This document shows, piece after piece, positions 19,965-28,048 of a stretch of DNA of 64,000 nucleotides. Made by a program: the position numbers and the translations under genes. The notes under the pieces were generated by a model. It did no database searches. It was not told where the DNA came from and saw only the letters and a program-made list of their open reading frames with translations. This DNA comes from Bacteroidia bacterium (lineage in GTDB: Bacteria > Bacteroidota > Bacteroidia > UBA4408), in contig JADLFI010000004.1 in assembly GCA_020845635.1 (NCBI GenBank), forward strand, positions 62,001-126,000, read 5' to 3'. How positions within the stretch are numbered: the first letter of the stretch is position 1; every line of letters starts with the position of its first letter.

Positions 19965-20195
19965 TTAAATTTCCCAAATGCTGCTTCTTTTTACAGGTTT
20001 AATTTTGAAGTATTCTTTATGTTCCAAAATAAAAGCCATAATAAGATATATAATAACCGGAGAACCGGCAGTAAAAAAACTCAAATAAATAAAATACAGT
20101 CTGATGGTGGTGGTTTTTATACCTAGCTTATTGCCCCACCAAGAGCAAACACCAAAAGCATGTTGCTCAAACCATAATGTAATTCTTTGAATCAT
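19965..20195 (-). CDS. PspC domain protein
   Basis: The 76-residue product matches the PspC fold: a short N-terminal GVCSWWG.KLGI..T.IRL segment, then one or two hydrophobic stretches (LYFIYLSFFTAGSPVIIYLIMAFIL) and a short charged tail. In proteobacteria PspC is part of the phage-shock membrane-stress response. In Bacteroidota such stand-alone forms are common and their role is unknown. No pspA or pspB lies nearby. It sits between DUF2851 and queA with gaps of 27 and 34 bp. Confidence 0.8.
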   Translation of the reverse strand: MIQRITLWFEQHAFGVCSWWGNKLGIKTTTIRLYFIYLSFFTAGSPVIIYLIMAFILEHKEYFKIKPVKRSSIWEI

Positions 20196-20222
20196 TTTTC
20201 TTTTATTTTAAACATTACAAAT

Positions 20223-21509
20223 TTATTGATTTTTTAAAATATAATAACCAATACTACAAGCTAAACACTTTTTTTTGAGACAATAATTATTTTTTAGCTC
20301 AATTAAAGCCTGCGATTCTAGAGCATTTTCAGACTTAACACCTATTGCTTTCCACATCTCAATAATACTATTTTTTTCAGGGGGTATTTTTTCAAGTAAG
20401 TCAAGAGCCAACTGACTCATATCCTCATTCTTGTATTGTTTTCCGTAAACAAAAATAAAAGGAACTACAGTATTTATTATAATGTTTTGAATTGAAGATA
20501 AGCCCAAAACTTTCTCGGTTTTCTTACTTTGAGAGTTAAGCGTGTAATGATTATCCCAAAATGATGAAGCAGATATCTGAAACAATTTCAGCATTTCTTG
20601 AGGGCTTTGTGTTTGTATAATTTTTGAAAACAAATGCGATGAGTTGTGTATAAGTGCCGCAAACTGTGCTAATCGAACTTCCGGAAAATTTACAGGGCGC
20701 AGGCGCGATAACTTCCACAAATGAGGGGCAATAAAATTAAGTTGATATTTCCTCTTCAAATATTCATACTCATTTTGCAAATTCTTAGCATAAGAACTAA
20801 ACAAAGTTTGGTCTAAAAAACCGGCCTGTCCAAGAAGCAAAGCCTCTAGTTGCAATAAATTATTTTTATGCTTTGCCAGAATATTTAAAGAAGTGTTACG
20901 TGCCACCATTTCAAACGGAATGCTGTTTACCTTAAAACCAAAGTTAGAAGCCAGTTGCAAATAAAAACTTTGTTCCCAGTTATTATTATTTTCGGCTAAT
21001 AGCCTTTCAATACTTTTAGTTTTGTTTTCCAAGCGTTGCACAATTACACCCTGCAATTGGGTGTTAATAATACTCTTGGCGATTGTTCCAATACTTTTTG
21101 CACAAGGTATTACATCTTCATTTTTTTTTAATTCTTCATAATTTTCAATCAATGTATTGTCAATATAGTTTTTAAGCTCAAGAGTTTTTATACTTTGTCC
21201 TTGATTATTGAAAATCTCTTTATCATGTTGGTAAACTACATGTAAAATAATATTTTGGTACGAAGCATCATGCTGATGTTGATGTAAAAGCCAGTCAGAT
21301 GATTTAATGTGCAGCTCAACATTTCCGGCCCAAAGCGTATTGTTTATGTTAATACGGGCATCAAAGAAATCAGGACCACCATTAATATTTTGCAAACCTA
21401 CTTTCTTGATTTCTATTTCTTCTCCATCGGTTGTAATAAGCCCCTGTTGGTTAAACAACCTCATTTTCCATAAATATTGAAATAAATCTTCAGTCATTGT
21501 TTGTGGCAA
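20223..21509 (-). CDS. DUF2851 family protein
   Basis: The 428-residue product has no signal peptide. Its N terminus (TEDLFQYLWKM.LFN, GGPDFFDARI.I.....AGNVELHIKSSDW, Y.NIILHVVYQHD) matches the Bacteroidota family DUF2851, whose function is unknown. The conserved GPDF.....V..H...DW pattern is reminiscent of a nuclease-type active site, but this is speculation. An ATG four codons in (21497) may be the true start, since relatives begin close to MTE. The C terminus carries a Cys cluster (CLKKKCLACSIG) that could bind a metal. It is the first gene of a run leading to queA. Confidence 0.85.
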   Translation of the reverse strand: MPQTMTEDLFQYLWKMRLFNQQGLITTDGEEIEIKKVGLQNINGGPDFFDARININNTLWAGNVELHIKSSDWLLHQHQHDASYQNIILHVVYQHDKEIFNNQGQSIKTLELKNYIDNTLIENYEELKKNEDVIPCAKSIGTIAKSIINTQLQGVIVQRLENKTKSIERLLAENNNNWEQSFYLQLASNFGFKVNSIPFEMVARNTSLNILAKHKNNLLQLEALLLGQAGFLDQTLFSSYAKNLQNEYEYLKRKYQLNFIAPHLWKLSRLRPVNFPEVRLAQFAALIHNSSHLFSKIIQTQSPQEMLKLFQISASSFWDNHYTLNSQSKKTEKVLGLSSIQNIIINTVVPFIFVYGKQYKNEDMSQLALDLLEKIPPEKNSIIEMWKAIGVKSENALESQALIELKNNYCLKKKCLACSIGYYILKNQ

Positions 21510-21530
21510 AAAATATTATTTACTTCTTAA

Positions 21531-21560
21531 CAAATATACTGCAAAATAACATTTAGCCAA
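21531..21560 (-). promoter_or_regulatory. Promoter for the DUF2851-queA run
   Basis: On the minus strand, TTG (21558-21560), 19 bp, then TATATTTG (21531-21538), an exact TAnnTTTG box. The predicted transcript start is near 21526, about 17-29 bases before the two possible start codons. Confidence 0.6.
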
Positions 21561-21606
21561 TGATTCAGGCATATTTATATTGTGAAAAACTTAGTTTTAC
21601 GGTTAC

Positions 21607-21636
21607 TTTGATAAAAAGTTTTATTTTTTAGATTTG
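21607..21636 (+). promoter_or_regulatory. Promoter for the gene at 21663
   Basis: TTTG at 21607-21610, 18 bp spacing, then TAGATTTG at 21629-21636, an exact Bacteroidota -7 box. The predicted start of transcription is near 21641. Confidence 0.6.
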
Positions 21637-21662
21637 TAACAATTAATAAAAAATACTGCATC

Positions 21663-22535
21663 ATGAGATATATCATAAGTACTTTAATATTAAGTTGTTT
21701 TGCCTTAGTTAGTTTTGCCGATAATGAAGTGCCAACCATTTATAAAATGTGGAGCAGACAAGAAGGAATTAAAAATTTTGTTTTTGACTTTTCTAAAGAC
21801 AGTGCATCTATAAATTTTTCTGAAAAAGATAAATGGTCAGCCAGTAACATTCAATTTTTTAGCTTAAACAAAATAATAAACAAAGGAAATTTTCAAAGAA
21901 TAATTTTACTCAAAGACAGTGCCGAGTTTCAGATTTACCGTACTATTGATATTTTTAATCTTACCCTAGATTCCTTACGTATATTTTTACATGCACAGTA
22001 TTTTGCCGATTTGAATAGTGCCGAGAATGTTAACTCTGTAAAGATTAGCGATACCCAGCTTTTTTTTACTACCGAGTTTTTGTATCTAAAAAAAGTAGAA
22101 GAAAAAGCTCCGGCCCTAAAGAAAACCGAATATATTAATTTCTTAAAAGATGCACAGGCCGAAGCTAAAAAGCGTGCTACTGCCAAAACACTTAATCTTG
22201 ACCCAAAGCGACCAATTGATAAAAGAGTTGAAGATTTCTTATTTGATTTCTCCAAAGAAAAGCAATATCGAGGAAAAATCTTCAATTCAAACTTGCAAAA
22301 GGCCATGAAAAATTTTGAAAAAGACGAAACTGTAAAGAAACTATATGGTGCTTTAAAATTAAATTTTGTAGTAAAGAAAAATCCAAATGCAGCTAGTACT
22401 GAAACAGCCCCCAACAATTCAAAAGCTAGTGGAAACACCAATATTAAAACATCTGACAAAAAAGAAAATTCCAAAAATGAATTAATCATTTCAACAGATG
22501 GCCAAAATAATACAACCAAACTGAAAGTTAAATAA
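21663..22535 (+). CDS. Uncharacterised secreted protein
   Basis: The family is not recognised. The 290-residue product has a signal peptide (IISTLILSCFALVSFADN). Residues 25-150 look like a globular alpha/beta domain, with repeated FDFSKDSASINFS and FNLTLDSLRIFLH elements. About 155-240 is lysine-rich and helical, and includes a second FDFSKE motif. From about 245 to the end it is a low-complexity Asn/Ser/Thr/Lys tail. It probably resides in the periplasm. The gene stands alone with its own good promoter, and its neighbours give no clue. Confidence 0.6.
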   Translation: MRYIISTLILSCFALVSFADNEVPTIYKMWSRQEGIKNFVFDFSKDSASINFSEKDKWSASNIQFFSLNKIINKGNFQRIILLKDSAEFQIYRTIDIFNLTLDSLRIFLHAQYFADLNSAENVNSVKISDTQLFFTTEFLYLKKVEEKAPALKKTEYINFLKDAQAEAKKRATAKTLNLDPKRPIDKRVEDFLFDFSKEKQYRGKIFNSNLQKAMKNFEKDETVKKLYGALKLNFVVKKNPNAASTETAPNNSKASGNTNIKTSDKKENSKNELIISTDGQNNTTKLKVK

Positions 22536-22749
22536 ATTAGGCAACCTGCAAACTTGTAAGATTCTGCTTAGATAAATCGGTCATAATTTCCTGCTTTATT
22601 TGTATTTTCTTTGTAAAGTCAAATCTGTCTATTATTCAATTCATTGTTTTGTTATAAAATTTGATTTTTTTTAACGCAGTAGCATCCTCATTTTTAGATT
22701 TTTAATAATACATAATTATCCTTTAGGCTTTTTTTACTACTAAAGAAGG

Positions 22750-22757
22750 TAATTTTG
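22750..22757 (+). promoter_or_regulatory. -7 promoter box very close to a start codon
   Basis: TAATTTTG is an exact TAnnTTTG box only four bases before the ATG at 22762, so the transcript would begin at or next to the start codon. A short inverted repeat, CTTTAG (22721-22726) and CTAAAG (22740-22745), lies just upstream. Confidence 0.5.
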
Positions 22758-22761
22758 CACC

Positions 22762-23283
22762 ATGTTAAAAAAGACCGGATATATATTAATACTGTTGGTT
22801 TTTGGATTAAGTTCTGTTGCCTTAGCTTTGGATGATAAAATATTGCCACCCGAAAATGAGGATGCAAAGAATAAAGTTATAGAATTTATTAATAACCATC
22901 AAATCGAATCCGACTCGTGTTATTATGATTTATACTCTACAGTATATAAGTGGATTGGCACTAAGTACAGATATAGTGGAACCGGTGGAAAAAATGGATT
23001 TGATTGTAGCGGTTTTGCCAAAATGGTTTATAAAACGGTTTTTAATCAGGAATTAAACGGAAGCTCAGCTGAGATTTTCCGTAATACCAAGGCGCTTGAC
23101 GCAAATCAATTAGAAATTGGAGATTTGGTTTTCTTTAAAATAAGAGGCGGAAAAATTTCACATGTTGGCATTTATTTGGGTAATAATAAGTTTGCCCATG
23201 CAGCCGTAAAAGGCGGTGTGCGCATTGATAGTTTAGACTTTCCATACTACAAAAGAACATTCTATAAGGGCGGTCGTTTATAA
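22762..23283 (+). CDS. NlpC/P60 family cell-wall peptidase
   Basis: These enzymes cut peptide bonds in peptidoglycan stems. The 173-residue product has a signal peptide (about 1-22) and one NlpC/P60 domain from about 55 to the end. The catalytic triad is visible: Cys82 in FDCSGF, His134 in ISHVGIY and His146 in FAHA. The substrate side shows YRYSGTGGKNG. There is no LysM, SH3 or other binding domain, so it is a minimal secreted or periplasmic hydrolase. It is monocistronic; a -7 box lies almost on the start codon. Confidence 0.9.
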   Translation: MLKKTGYILILLVFGLSSVALALDDKILPPENEDAKNKVIEFINNHQIESDSCYYDLYSTVYKWIGTKYRYSGTGGKNGFDCSGFAKMVYKTVFNQELNGSSAEIFRNTKALDANQLEIGDLVFFKIRGGKISHVGIYLGNNKFAHAAVKGGVRIDSLDFPYYKRTFYKGGRL

Positions 23284-23323
23284 CTTTTATTTTTCAATAC
23301 TTTATTTAGCATAATTATATTTT

Positions 23324-23331
23324 TACTTTTG
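23324..23331 (+). promoter_or_regulatory. -7 promoter box for the phosphoribosyltransferase gene
   Basis: TACTTTTG is an exact -7 box, 17 bases before the ATG at 23349. A weak TTTA lies 19 bp upstream in the -33 position. Confidence 0.45.
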
Positions 23332-23348
23332 GGTTAAAATATTCAATT

Positions 23349-23849
23349 ATGGAGTCAACTTTGTTATTAAATCATACACAAATACAACAAATAATTAACC
23401 GTATGGCTTATCAATTGTATGAGAACCATTATGCTGAAGATGAAATTGTATTAGCCGGTATTCAACAAAGAGGATATATTTTTGCCCAAAAAATTGTAGA
23501 AACCTTTGCTCGTTTTTCTAATCAAAAAATTAAGCTATTGCCACTCGAAGTTGAAAAAGATACACCCTATGATTCGGTGCATCAAGCCATGATTGATAAA
23601 AGTTTATTTGAAAACAAAGTAGTTGTGATAGTTGACGATGTATTATACTCGGGCAAGACTTTAACCTATGCTATGAGTCGTTTTTTACATGCCCCGGTAA
23701 AAAAACTTTCAACCATGGTATTAGTTGACCGAAATCATAAAAACTATCCTGTAAATGCTGATTATGTGGGGTTTTCTTTGGCTACTACTTTAAAGCAGCA
23801 TATTAAAGTTATGTTTAATAACAATGAAAATAAAGTATTATTGGAATAG
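23349..23849 (+). CDS. PyrR-like phosphoribosyltransferase
   Basis: The 166-residue product is a type I phosphoribosyltransferase: the PRPP-binding motif VVIVDDVLYSGKTL lies at about 92-105, and the N-terminal part has GIQQRGYIFA, like PyrR and Hpt. The L.LDRNHK.YPV-type segment near the C terminus (VLVDRNHKNYPVNADYVG) also resembles PyrR. PyrR homologues can regulate pyrimidine genes and have weak uracil phosphoribosyltransferase activity. No pyr gene is adjacent, so a regulatory role is not supported by context. Confidence 0.85.
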   Translation: MESTLLLNHTQIQQIINRMAYQLYENHYAEDEIVLAGIQQRGYIFAQKIVETFARFSNQKIKLLPLEVEKDTPYDSVHQAMIDKSLFENKVVVIVDDVLYSGKTLTYAMSRFLHAPVKKLSTMVLVDRNHKNYPVNADYVGFSLATTLKQHIKVMFNNNENKVLLE

Positions 23850-23864
23850 CCTATTCTTTATTTG

Positions 23865-24290
23865 TTATTTGCGTTCATAAAGCAAGGTATTGAGATTATC
23901 AATATTCAAAATCATTTTTTCATGCTTAAAATTTTGTAAGCGCGAAATATCAAATATTAATTCTTTCTTTACTTTATCATGGCACTTGTCGTTGTTGCTG
24001 TCTTGCACTAAAAATAAGTTTGTTATTGGAGGATTACCTTCCTTAAAAGTACTATCAGCTATTAGCCTGAAAGTGTGAGGTTGACAACCCCCCTCGTAAA
24101 CTATATTCATAATCAAATAGTTATTTTCCACTTTTGCAGATTCAACTAGATATCCCAGCATTTTTGAGCCTTGGTAATAACCCAAAACTTCCATTTTCAG
24201 TATGTCCTTTGATTTGTGCGTACCTTTTAGCTTGGGGCTGCACGACCAAGCTAGAAGCATTAATGATATAATAATAAATATGTTTCTCAT
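23865..24290 (-). CDS. Small lipoprotein of unknown function
   Basis: The 141-residue product has a lipobox (LLAWSC, Cys17) after a short hydrophobic signal, so it is probably a periplasm-facing lipoprotein. The mature part is mostly beta strand and ends LNTLLYERK. The family is not recognised. Its ATG overlaps the rimM stop by four bases, so it is translationally coupled to rimM. Confidence 0.65.
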   Translation of the reverse strand: MRNIFIIISLMLLAWSCSPKLKGTHKSKDILKMEVLGYYQGSKMLGYLVESAKVENNYLIMNIVYEGGCQPHTFRLIADSTFKEGNPPITNLFLVQDSNNDKCHDKVKKELIFDISRLQNFKHEKMILNIDNLNTLLYERK

Positions 24291-24814
24291 TTTAGGTATA
24301 AATCAATCAAACCCTCCGGGGCGTTTATTTTAAGTATTTTGTTTGTTCTATCAATTTCTTCTAAAATTTCGCCATGCAAGGGTATTAAAATTTCGGTGTA
24401 GTTATGCATTACCTGCAAAATATTTTGTTGCGGTATTGAGATAACATCTTTCACAATTCCTATATCACCATGAATCTTATCATGTACCCTAAAACCAACT
24501 ATTTCATGAAAATAAAATTTCTTCCCTTCTAAAGGAGGTAATAATTCCAAAGGTAAGTAAACATTCTTTTTCATCAACTCTGTAAGGTCATTGGCTTCAT
24601 TCAGTCCTTCTGCCTTAAACCAAATAGTTGAGTCGTCAATAATTTTTGAAGAAGTAATAAAAAAAGGAGTAAGCGTATCATTAAAGTCAATATAAATTAC
24701 TTTTAATCCTTTGTAAGAATCAATATTATCAGTATCGGCCTTTACAGCAAATTGTCCTTCAAAACCTATAGGTTTTAACACAAAGCCAAAGTAAAAACAA
24801 TGATCAATATTCAA
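24287..24814 (-). CDS. rimM: Ribosome maturation factor RimM
   Basis: RimM assists assembly of the 30S head by binding S19. The 175-residue product has the N-terminal RimM beta-barrel (CFYFGFVLKPIGFEGQFAVK) and a C-terminal PRC barrel (FHEIVGFRVHD...GIVKDV, EILIPLHGEIL). The start is taken as TTG at 24814: the next codons match the family N terminus and no in-frame ATG precedes it. A strong terminator hairpin separates it from rpsP upstream. The 3' end overlaps a lipoprotein gene by four bases. Confidence 0.92.
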   Translation of the reverse strand: MNIDHCFYFGFVLKPIGFEGQFAVKADTDNIDSYKGLKVIYIDFNDTLTPFFITSSKIIDDSTIWFKAEGLNEANDLTELMKKNVYLPLELLPPLEGKKFYFHEIVGFRVHDKIHGDIGIVKDVISIPQQNILQVMHNYTEILIPLHGEILEEIDRTNKILKINAPEGLIDLYLK

Positions 24815-24828
24815 AGCAGTATATGAAT

Positions 24829-24860
24829 AAAAAAGCCGGTTTCAGGATAATGAAACCGGC
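24829..24860 (-). terminator. Intrinsic terminator between rpsP and rimM
   Basis: On the minus strand a perfect 10-bp stem (GCCGGTTTCA with TGAAACCGGC, 24835-24844 and 24851-24860) encloses a six-base loop and is followed by six T. It lies 20 bp past the rpsP stop, so most rpsP transcripts should end before rimM. Confidence 0.85.
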
Positions 24861-24880
24861 AGTATTTAATTAACTTTCTA

Positions 24881-25417
24881 TTATGCTTCTGTTGAGGTTC
24901 CTTCTTCCGGAGTGGCTTCAGCAGTACTTTCCGCAGCGCTCTCAGCACTAGCTTGTTGTGCAGCAAGTTTCTCAGCAATTTTTGCAGCTTTAGCTTCTTT
25001 AACGGCACTTTCTGCTTTTAAAGAGGCACGCTTGTTTTCTTCTTTAGTGTTCTTAATAGAACTTTTCTTAGCTTCAATTTTAGATGTTTTTTCGTTCAGC
25101 CATTTTTCAAACTTAGCATCAGCAGCTTCTTGAGTTAAGGCTCCTTTCAAAACACCTTTGTTAAGGTGATGTTTATAAAGCACTCCTTTGTACGATAATA
25201 TGGCGCGACAGGTATCGGTTGGCTGAGCACCATTGCGAAGCCATTGAATAGCTCCATCAAAATTTAAATCAATAGTTGCAGGATTGGTGTTGGGGTTGTA
25301 GGTGCCTAATTTCTCAATGAATCTTCCATCTCGAGGTGCACGACCATCCGCAATTACAATATGATAAAAAGCACTTGCTTTCTTACCATGGCGTTGTAAT
25401 CTAATCTTTACAGGCAT
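24881..25417 (-). CDS. rpsP: 30S ribosomal protein S16 with long C-terminal extension
   Basis: Residues 1-80 are a standard S16 ([37 protein letters not shown]). S16 is an early 30S assembly protein. The whole product is 178 residues, about twice the usual length. The extra part is a helical Lys/Glu/Ala-rich region (about 105-150) followed by an Ala/Ser/Glu-rich acidic end ([16 protein letters not shown]). Extensions of this kind are known in Bacteroidota S16 and are probably disordered or surface-exposed on the ribosome. The gene has a good promoter at 25463-25493. Confidence 0.95.
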   Translation of the reverse strand: MPVKIRLQRHGKKASAFYHIVIADGRAPRDGRFIEKLGTYNPNTNPATIDLNFDGAIQWLRNGAQPTDTCRAILSYKGVLYKHHLNKGVLKGALTQEAADAKFEKWLNEKTSKIEAKKSSIKNTKEENKRASLKAESAVKEAKAAKIAEKLAAQQASAESAAESTAEATPEEGTSTEA

Positions 25418-25462
25418 TTTTTCTTGTTTTTAATGAATAATTATTATTTTTTTATTGGGCTG

Positions 25463-25493
25463 CAAATGTAGCATCTTTTTTTGAATTATACAA
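25463..25493 (-). promoter_or_regulatory. Promoter of rpsP
   Basis: On the minus strand, TTG (25491-25493), 20 bp, then TACATTTG (25463-25470), an exact -7 box. The predicted leader is about 40 bases. Confidence 0.65.
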
Positions 25494-25671
25494 TAATTAT
25501 GAATAAAAAGCCTACACAACTACTCTTTTTGTTTATTGATGGCGGTATATTTTATTCGATAAAATGATAAGATAGCTTAATATTAGGGCTTATTTTTATT
25601 ATTAGTAGTCTGTTTACTGATTAAATTTCATTATAATTGCACTTTAATTTTAAAGCAATATAATAATAAAT

Positions 25672-26649
25672 ATGAGGAATATTCAATTTCGTGAAGCACT
25701 TAGAGAGGCTCTTAGTGAAGAAATGAGAAAAGATCAATCGGTTTTTTTAATGGGCGAAGAAGTAGCTGAATACAATGGTGCGTATAAGGTTAGTCAAGGT
25801 ATGTTGGATGAATTTGGCCCCAATAGGGTAATTGATACACCAATTGCTGAGCTTGGATTTGCCGGTATTGCTGTTGGTGCTGCCATGAATGGCTTACGCC
25901 CGGTAGTTGAGTTTATGACCTTTAATTTTTCATTAGTAGCTATTGATCAAGTAATTAATTCAGCCGCAAAAATGATGAGCATGAGTGGTGGGCAATTCCC
26001 TGTTCCTATTGTTTTCAGAGGTCCTACTGCTTCTGCCGGTATGCTTAGCTCGCAACACTCCCAAGCTTTTGAGAATTGGTATGCCAACTGCCCCGGGTTA
26101 AAAGTTGTAGTTCCTTCAAACCCTTATGACGCCAAAGGGCTTTTAAAGTCTGCCATACGCGATAATGACCCGGTAATATTTATGGAAAGTGAACAAATGT
26201 ATGGCGATAAGGCTGATGTTCCTGATGAGGAATATTTAATCCCACTGGGGCTGGCCGACATTAAAAGAAGTGGTACTGATGTTACCTTGGTATCTTTTGG
26301 GAAAATAATAAAAAGTTGTTACACCGCTGCCGAAGAATTAGAAAAAGAAGGCATAAGTGCTGAAATTATTGATTTAAGAACCGTTCGACCTATTGATTAT
26401 GAAACGGTAATTAATTCTGTTAAGAAAACCAATCGTTTGGTTGTGGTAGAAGAGGCTTGGCCTTTAGCTTCAATTGCTTCTGAAATTACCTTTAAAGTAC
26501 AAAAAGATGCTTTTGATTATTTAGATGCGCCTATTATACGTGTAACCTCGGCTGACGTCCCTTTGCCTTATGCTCCAACCCTTATTGAGGCTTCATTACC
26601 TAATGCCGAAAGAGTGGTTAAAGCAGTTAAAAGTGTAATGTATAGATAA
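25672..26649 (+). CDS. pdhB: Pyruvate dehydrogenase E1 component, beta subunit
   Basis: With the alpha subunit, it decarboxylates pyruvate using thiamine diphosphate and acetylates the E2 lipoyl domain. The 325-residue product has the pyrimidine-binding transketolase domain (about 1-175: GEEVAEYNGAYKVS.G, E.GFAGIAVGAA, P...RGP...AGMLSSQHSQ) and the C-terminal transketolase domain (about 195-320: VTLVSFGKI, VEEAWPLASIASE, DVPLPYA). The length is normal. The alpha subunit and E2 are not next to it, so the complex is encoded at separate loci. A 2-oxoisovalerate E1 beta is the main alternative, but the SSQHSQ region favours pyruvate. Confidence 0.9.
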   Translation: MRNIQFREALREALSEEMRKDQSVFLMGEEVAEYNGAYKVSQGMLDEFGPNRVIDTPIAELGFAGIAVGAAMNGLRPVVEFMTFNFSLVAIDQVINSAAKMMSMSGGQFPVPIVFRGPTASAGMLSSQHSQAFENWYANCPGLKVVVPSNPYDAKGLLKSAIRDNDPVIFMESEQMYGDKADVPDEEYLIPLGLADIKRSGTDVTLVSFGKIIKSCYTAAEELEKEGISAEIIDLRTVRPIDYETVINSVKKTNRLVVVEEAWPLASIASEITFKVQKDAFDYLDAPIIRVTSADVPLPYAPTLIEASLPNAERVVKAVKSVMYR

Positions 26650-26758
26650 AATTAATATATTTTTTCTGGTGAAGAAAATAATACTGTGATAGTGATTGGT
26701 ATTGAGTATTAGGTTGTTTATTAATTTTTTGCCCGTTGAGGTAGTTTATTAATACTTT

Positions 26759-27517
26759 ATGCAAGGAATATTTAGACCATTTGGGGTATTGTGGAAAGTA
26801 CTGTTTTTGCTACATTTTGTAATTACGTTAATCATATTATATCCATTCTTCTACTTCTTTCTGGCAAAAAAGGATAGATTCCCCTATGCATTTAAATTAA
26901 TGCGTTTTTGGGCTCATTTGCTAATATTTCCGGTTGGTATTTTTTATACGGTTGATAGAAGATTTATTCCTCAGCCCGGCAAAACCTATGTTTTTTGTGC
27001 TAATCATACTTCATATATTGATATAATACTTAGCTACTGTGTAATAAACCAGTACTTCGTTTTTATGGGAAAACAAGAGTTAGAGAAAGTTCCTTTGTTT
27101 AATATTTTTTTTAAGGAAATGAATATTCTAGTGGACAGAAAAAGTATTACTGCTTCATACCATTCTTTTCAAAGAGCTGCTGATGAGTTAAGAAATAATC
27201 ATAACGTTATTCTATTTCCTGAAGGAACTATCTCTAAAAGAGCACCTATTTTGAAAGATTTTAAAAGTGGAGCCTTTAAATTGGCCATTACCGAAAAAGT
27301 AGAAATAGTGCCAATTACTTTTGAGAACAATTGGAAATTCTTACAAGACAGAGCCTTTTTACAAGGCAATATGCGACCTGGAATAGCTAGAATTGTAGTG
27401 CATCAACCTATTTCAACCAAAAATTTAGAGGAGTCTGATACAGACAAACTAAAGGAACAAGTTAAGTTAGTGATAGAAGAACCTCTTAGAAAATATAAAG
27501 AGTTCCAAAATATCTAA
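26759..27517 (+). CDS. 1-acyl-sn-glycerol-3-phosphate acyltransferase (PlsC family)
   Basis: The 252-residue product has an N-terminal membrane helix (FLLHFVITLIILYPFFYFF) and a PlsC domain. It shows the catalytic NHTSYID (H....D) near residue 83, the FFKEMNILVDRKS substrate segment, FPEGTIS near 153 and VPITF further on. It acylates lysophosphatidic acid, or possibly ornithine-lipid precursors, at the inner membrane during phospholipid synthesis. It stands alone, 109 bp after pdhB, and is followed by a good terminator. Confidence 0.9.
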   Translation: MQGIFRPFGVLWKVLFLLHFVITLIILYPFFYFFLAKKDRFPYAFKLMRFWAHLLIFPVGIFYTVDRRFIPQPGKTYVFCANHTSYIDIILSYCVINQYFVFMGKQELEKVPLFNIFFKEMNILVDRKSITASYHSFQRAADELRNNHNVILFPEGTISKRAPILKDFKSGAFKLAITEKVEIVPITFENNWKFLQDRAFLQGNMRPGIARIVVHQPISTKNLEESDTDKLKEQVKLVIEEPLRKYKEFQNI

Positions 27518-27520
27518 ACA

Positions 27521-27561
27521 AAAAAGAGATTATTACTTTGCTGTAACAATCTCTTCTTTTT
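27521..27561. terminator. Bidirectional terminator
   Basis: The A-rich arm AAAAAGAGATTATTAC and its near-complement GTAACAATCTCTT form a long stem around a six-base loop, followed by T-rich sequence on both strands. It serves the acyltransferase gene on plus and the secreted-protein gene on minus. Confidence 0.75.
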
Positions 27562-27579
27562 AAAAAAAAGCTAATTTAA

Positions 27580-28020
27580 TTATTGTTTAAAACCAACCAA
27601 AACAGCAGCACAACCTACTTTGCTTATCCCATTTGAAGCTTTAGGACCTTGAGGTATAATTACAACAATTTTCATCTTTTGAGTACTGCTTACTTCAAAC
27701 TCCCACGATTTTGCAAAGTCATGATCTTTATTATCATATACAATTTTATTTTTACTGTCATAAACCTGAAACTGTGCTTTACCTATTACTTCTTGAGCAC
27801 AAACCAATAATTTATAGCTCATTCCGGAGTAAAAAGGTATTTCTAATTCTGCCTCTTCTCCGGGCGACATTTGAACAATGTTTAACTGCCCGTTATGAGT
27901 AAATGGGTTTAACTCAGGCATGCAGTTTCTTTTGGCGTATTGATTACATTGTGCTTGAACACTATTAATCGTTAAAATAAATATGGAAGAAAGTAGTAAT
28001 ACTTTATAAATACTTTTCAT
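27580..28020 (-). CDS. Small secreted protein of unknown function
   Basis: The 146-residue product has a signal peptide (VLLLSSIFILTINSVQAQ). The mature part is beta-rich (EEAELEIPFYSGMSYKLLVC, FQVYDSKNKIVYDN, SSTQKMKIVVIIP), a pattern like PPC-type jelly-roll domains, with four Cys that could form disulfides. The family is not named. It lies 28 bp after the lipoprotein gene at 28049-28936 and is probably co-transcribed, suggesting a shared role in the envelope. Confidence 0.65.
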   Translation of the reverse strand: MKSIYKVLLLSSIFILTINSVQAQCNQYAKRNCMPELNPFTHNGQLNIVQMSPGEEAELEIPFYSGMSYKLLVCAQEVIGKAQFQVYDSKNKIVYDNKDHDFAKSWEFEVSSTQKMKIVVIIPQGPKASNGISKVGCAAVLVGFKQ

Positions 28021-28048
28021 AGGAACTAATTTATTGACAATTTAAATA

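Noticed and set aside
21935-22519. 194-codon minus-strand frame
   Set aside because: It is the antisense of the signal-peptide-bearing gene at 21663-22535. Its Ser/Phe-rich sequence is what the complement of Lys/Glu-rich coding DNA gives.
24881-25008. Second reading frame (65 codons, Lys/Leu-rich) under the S16 tail
   Set aside because: It is a frame-shifted reading of the Ala/Lys/Glu-rich S16 extension with no start signal.
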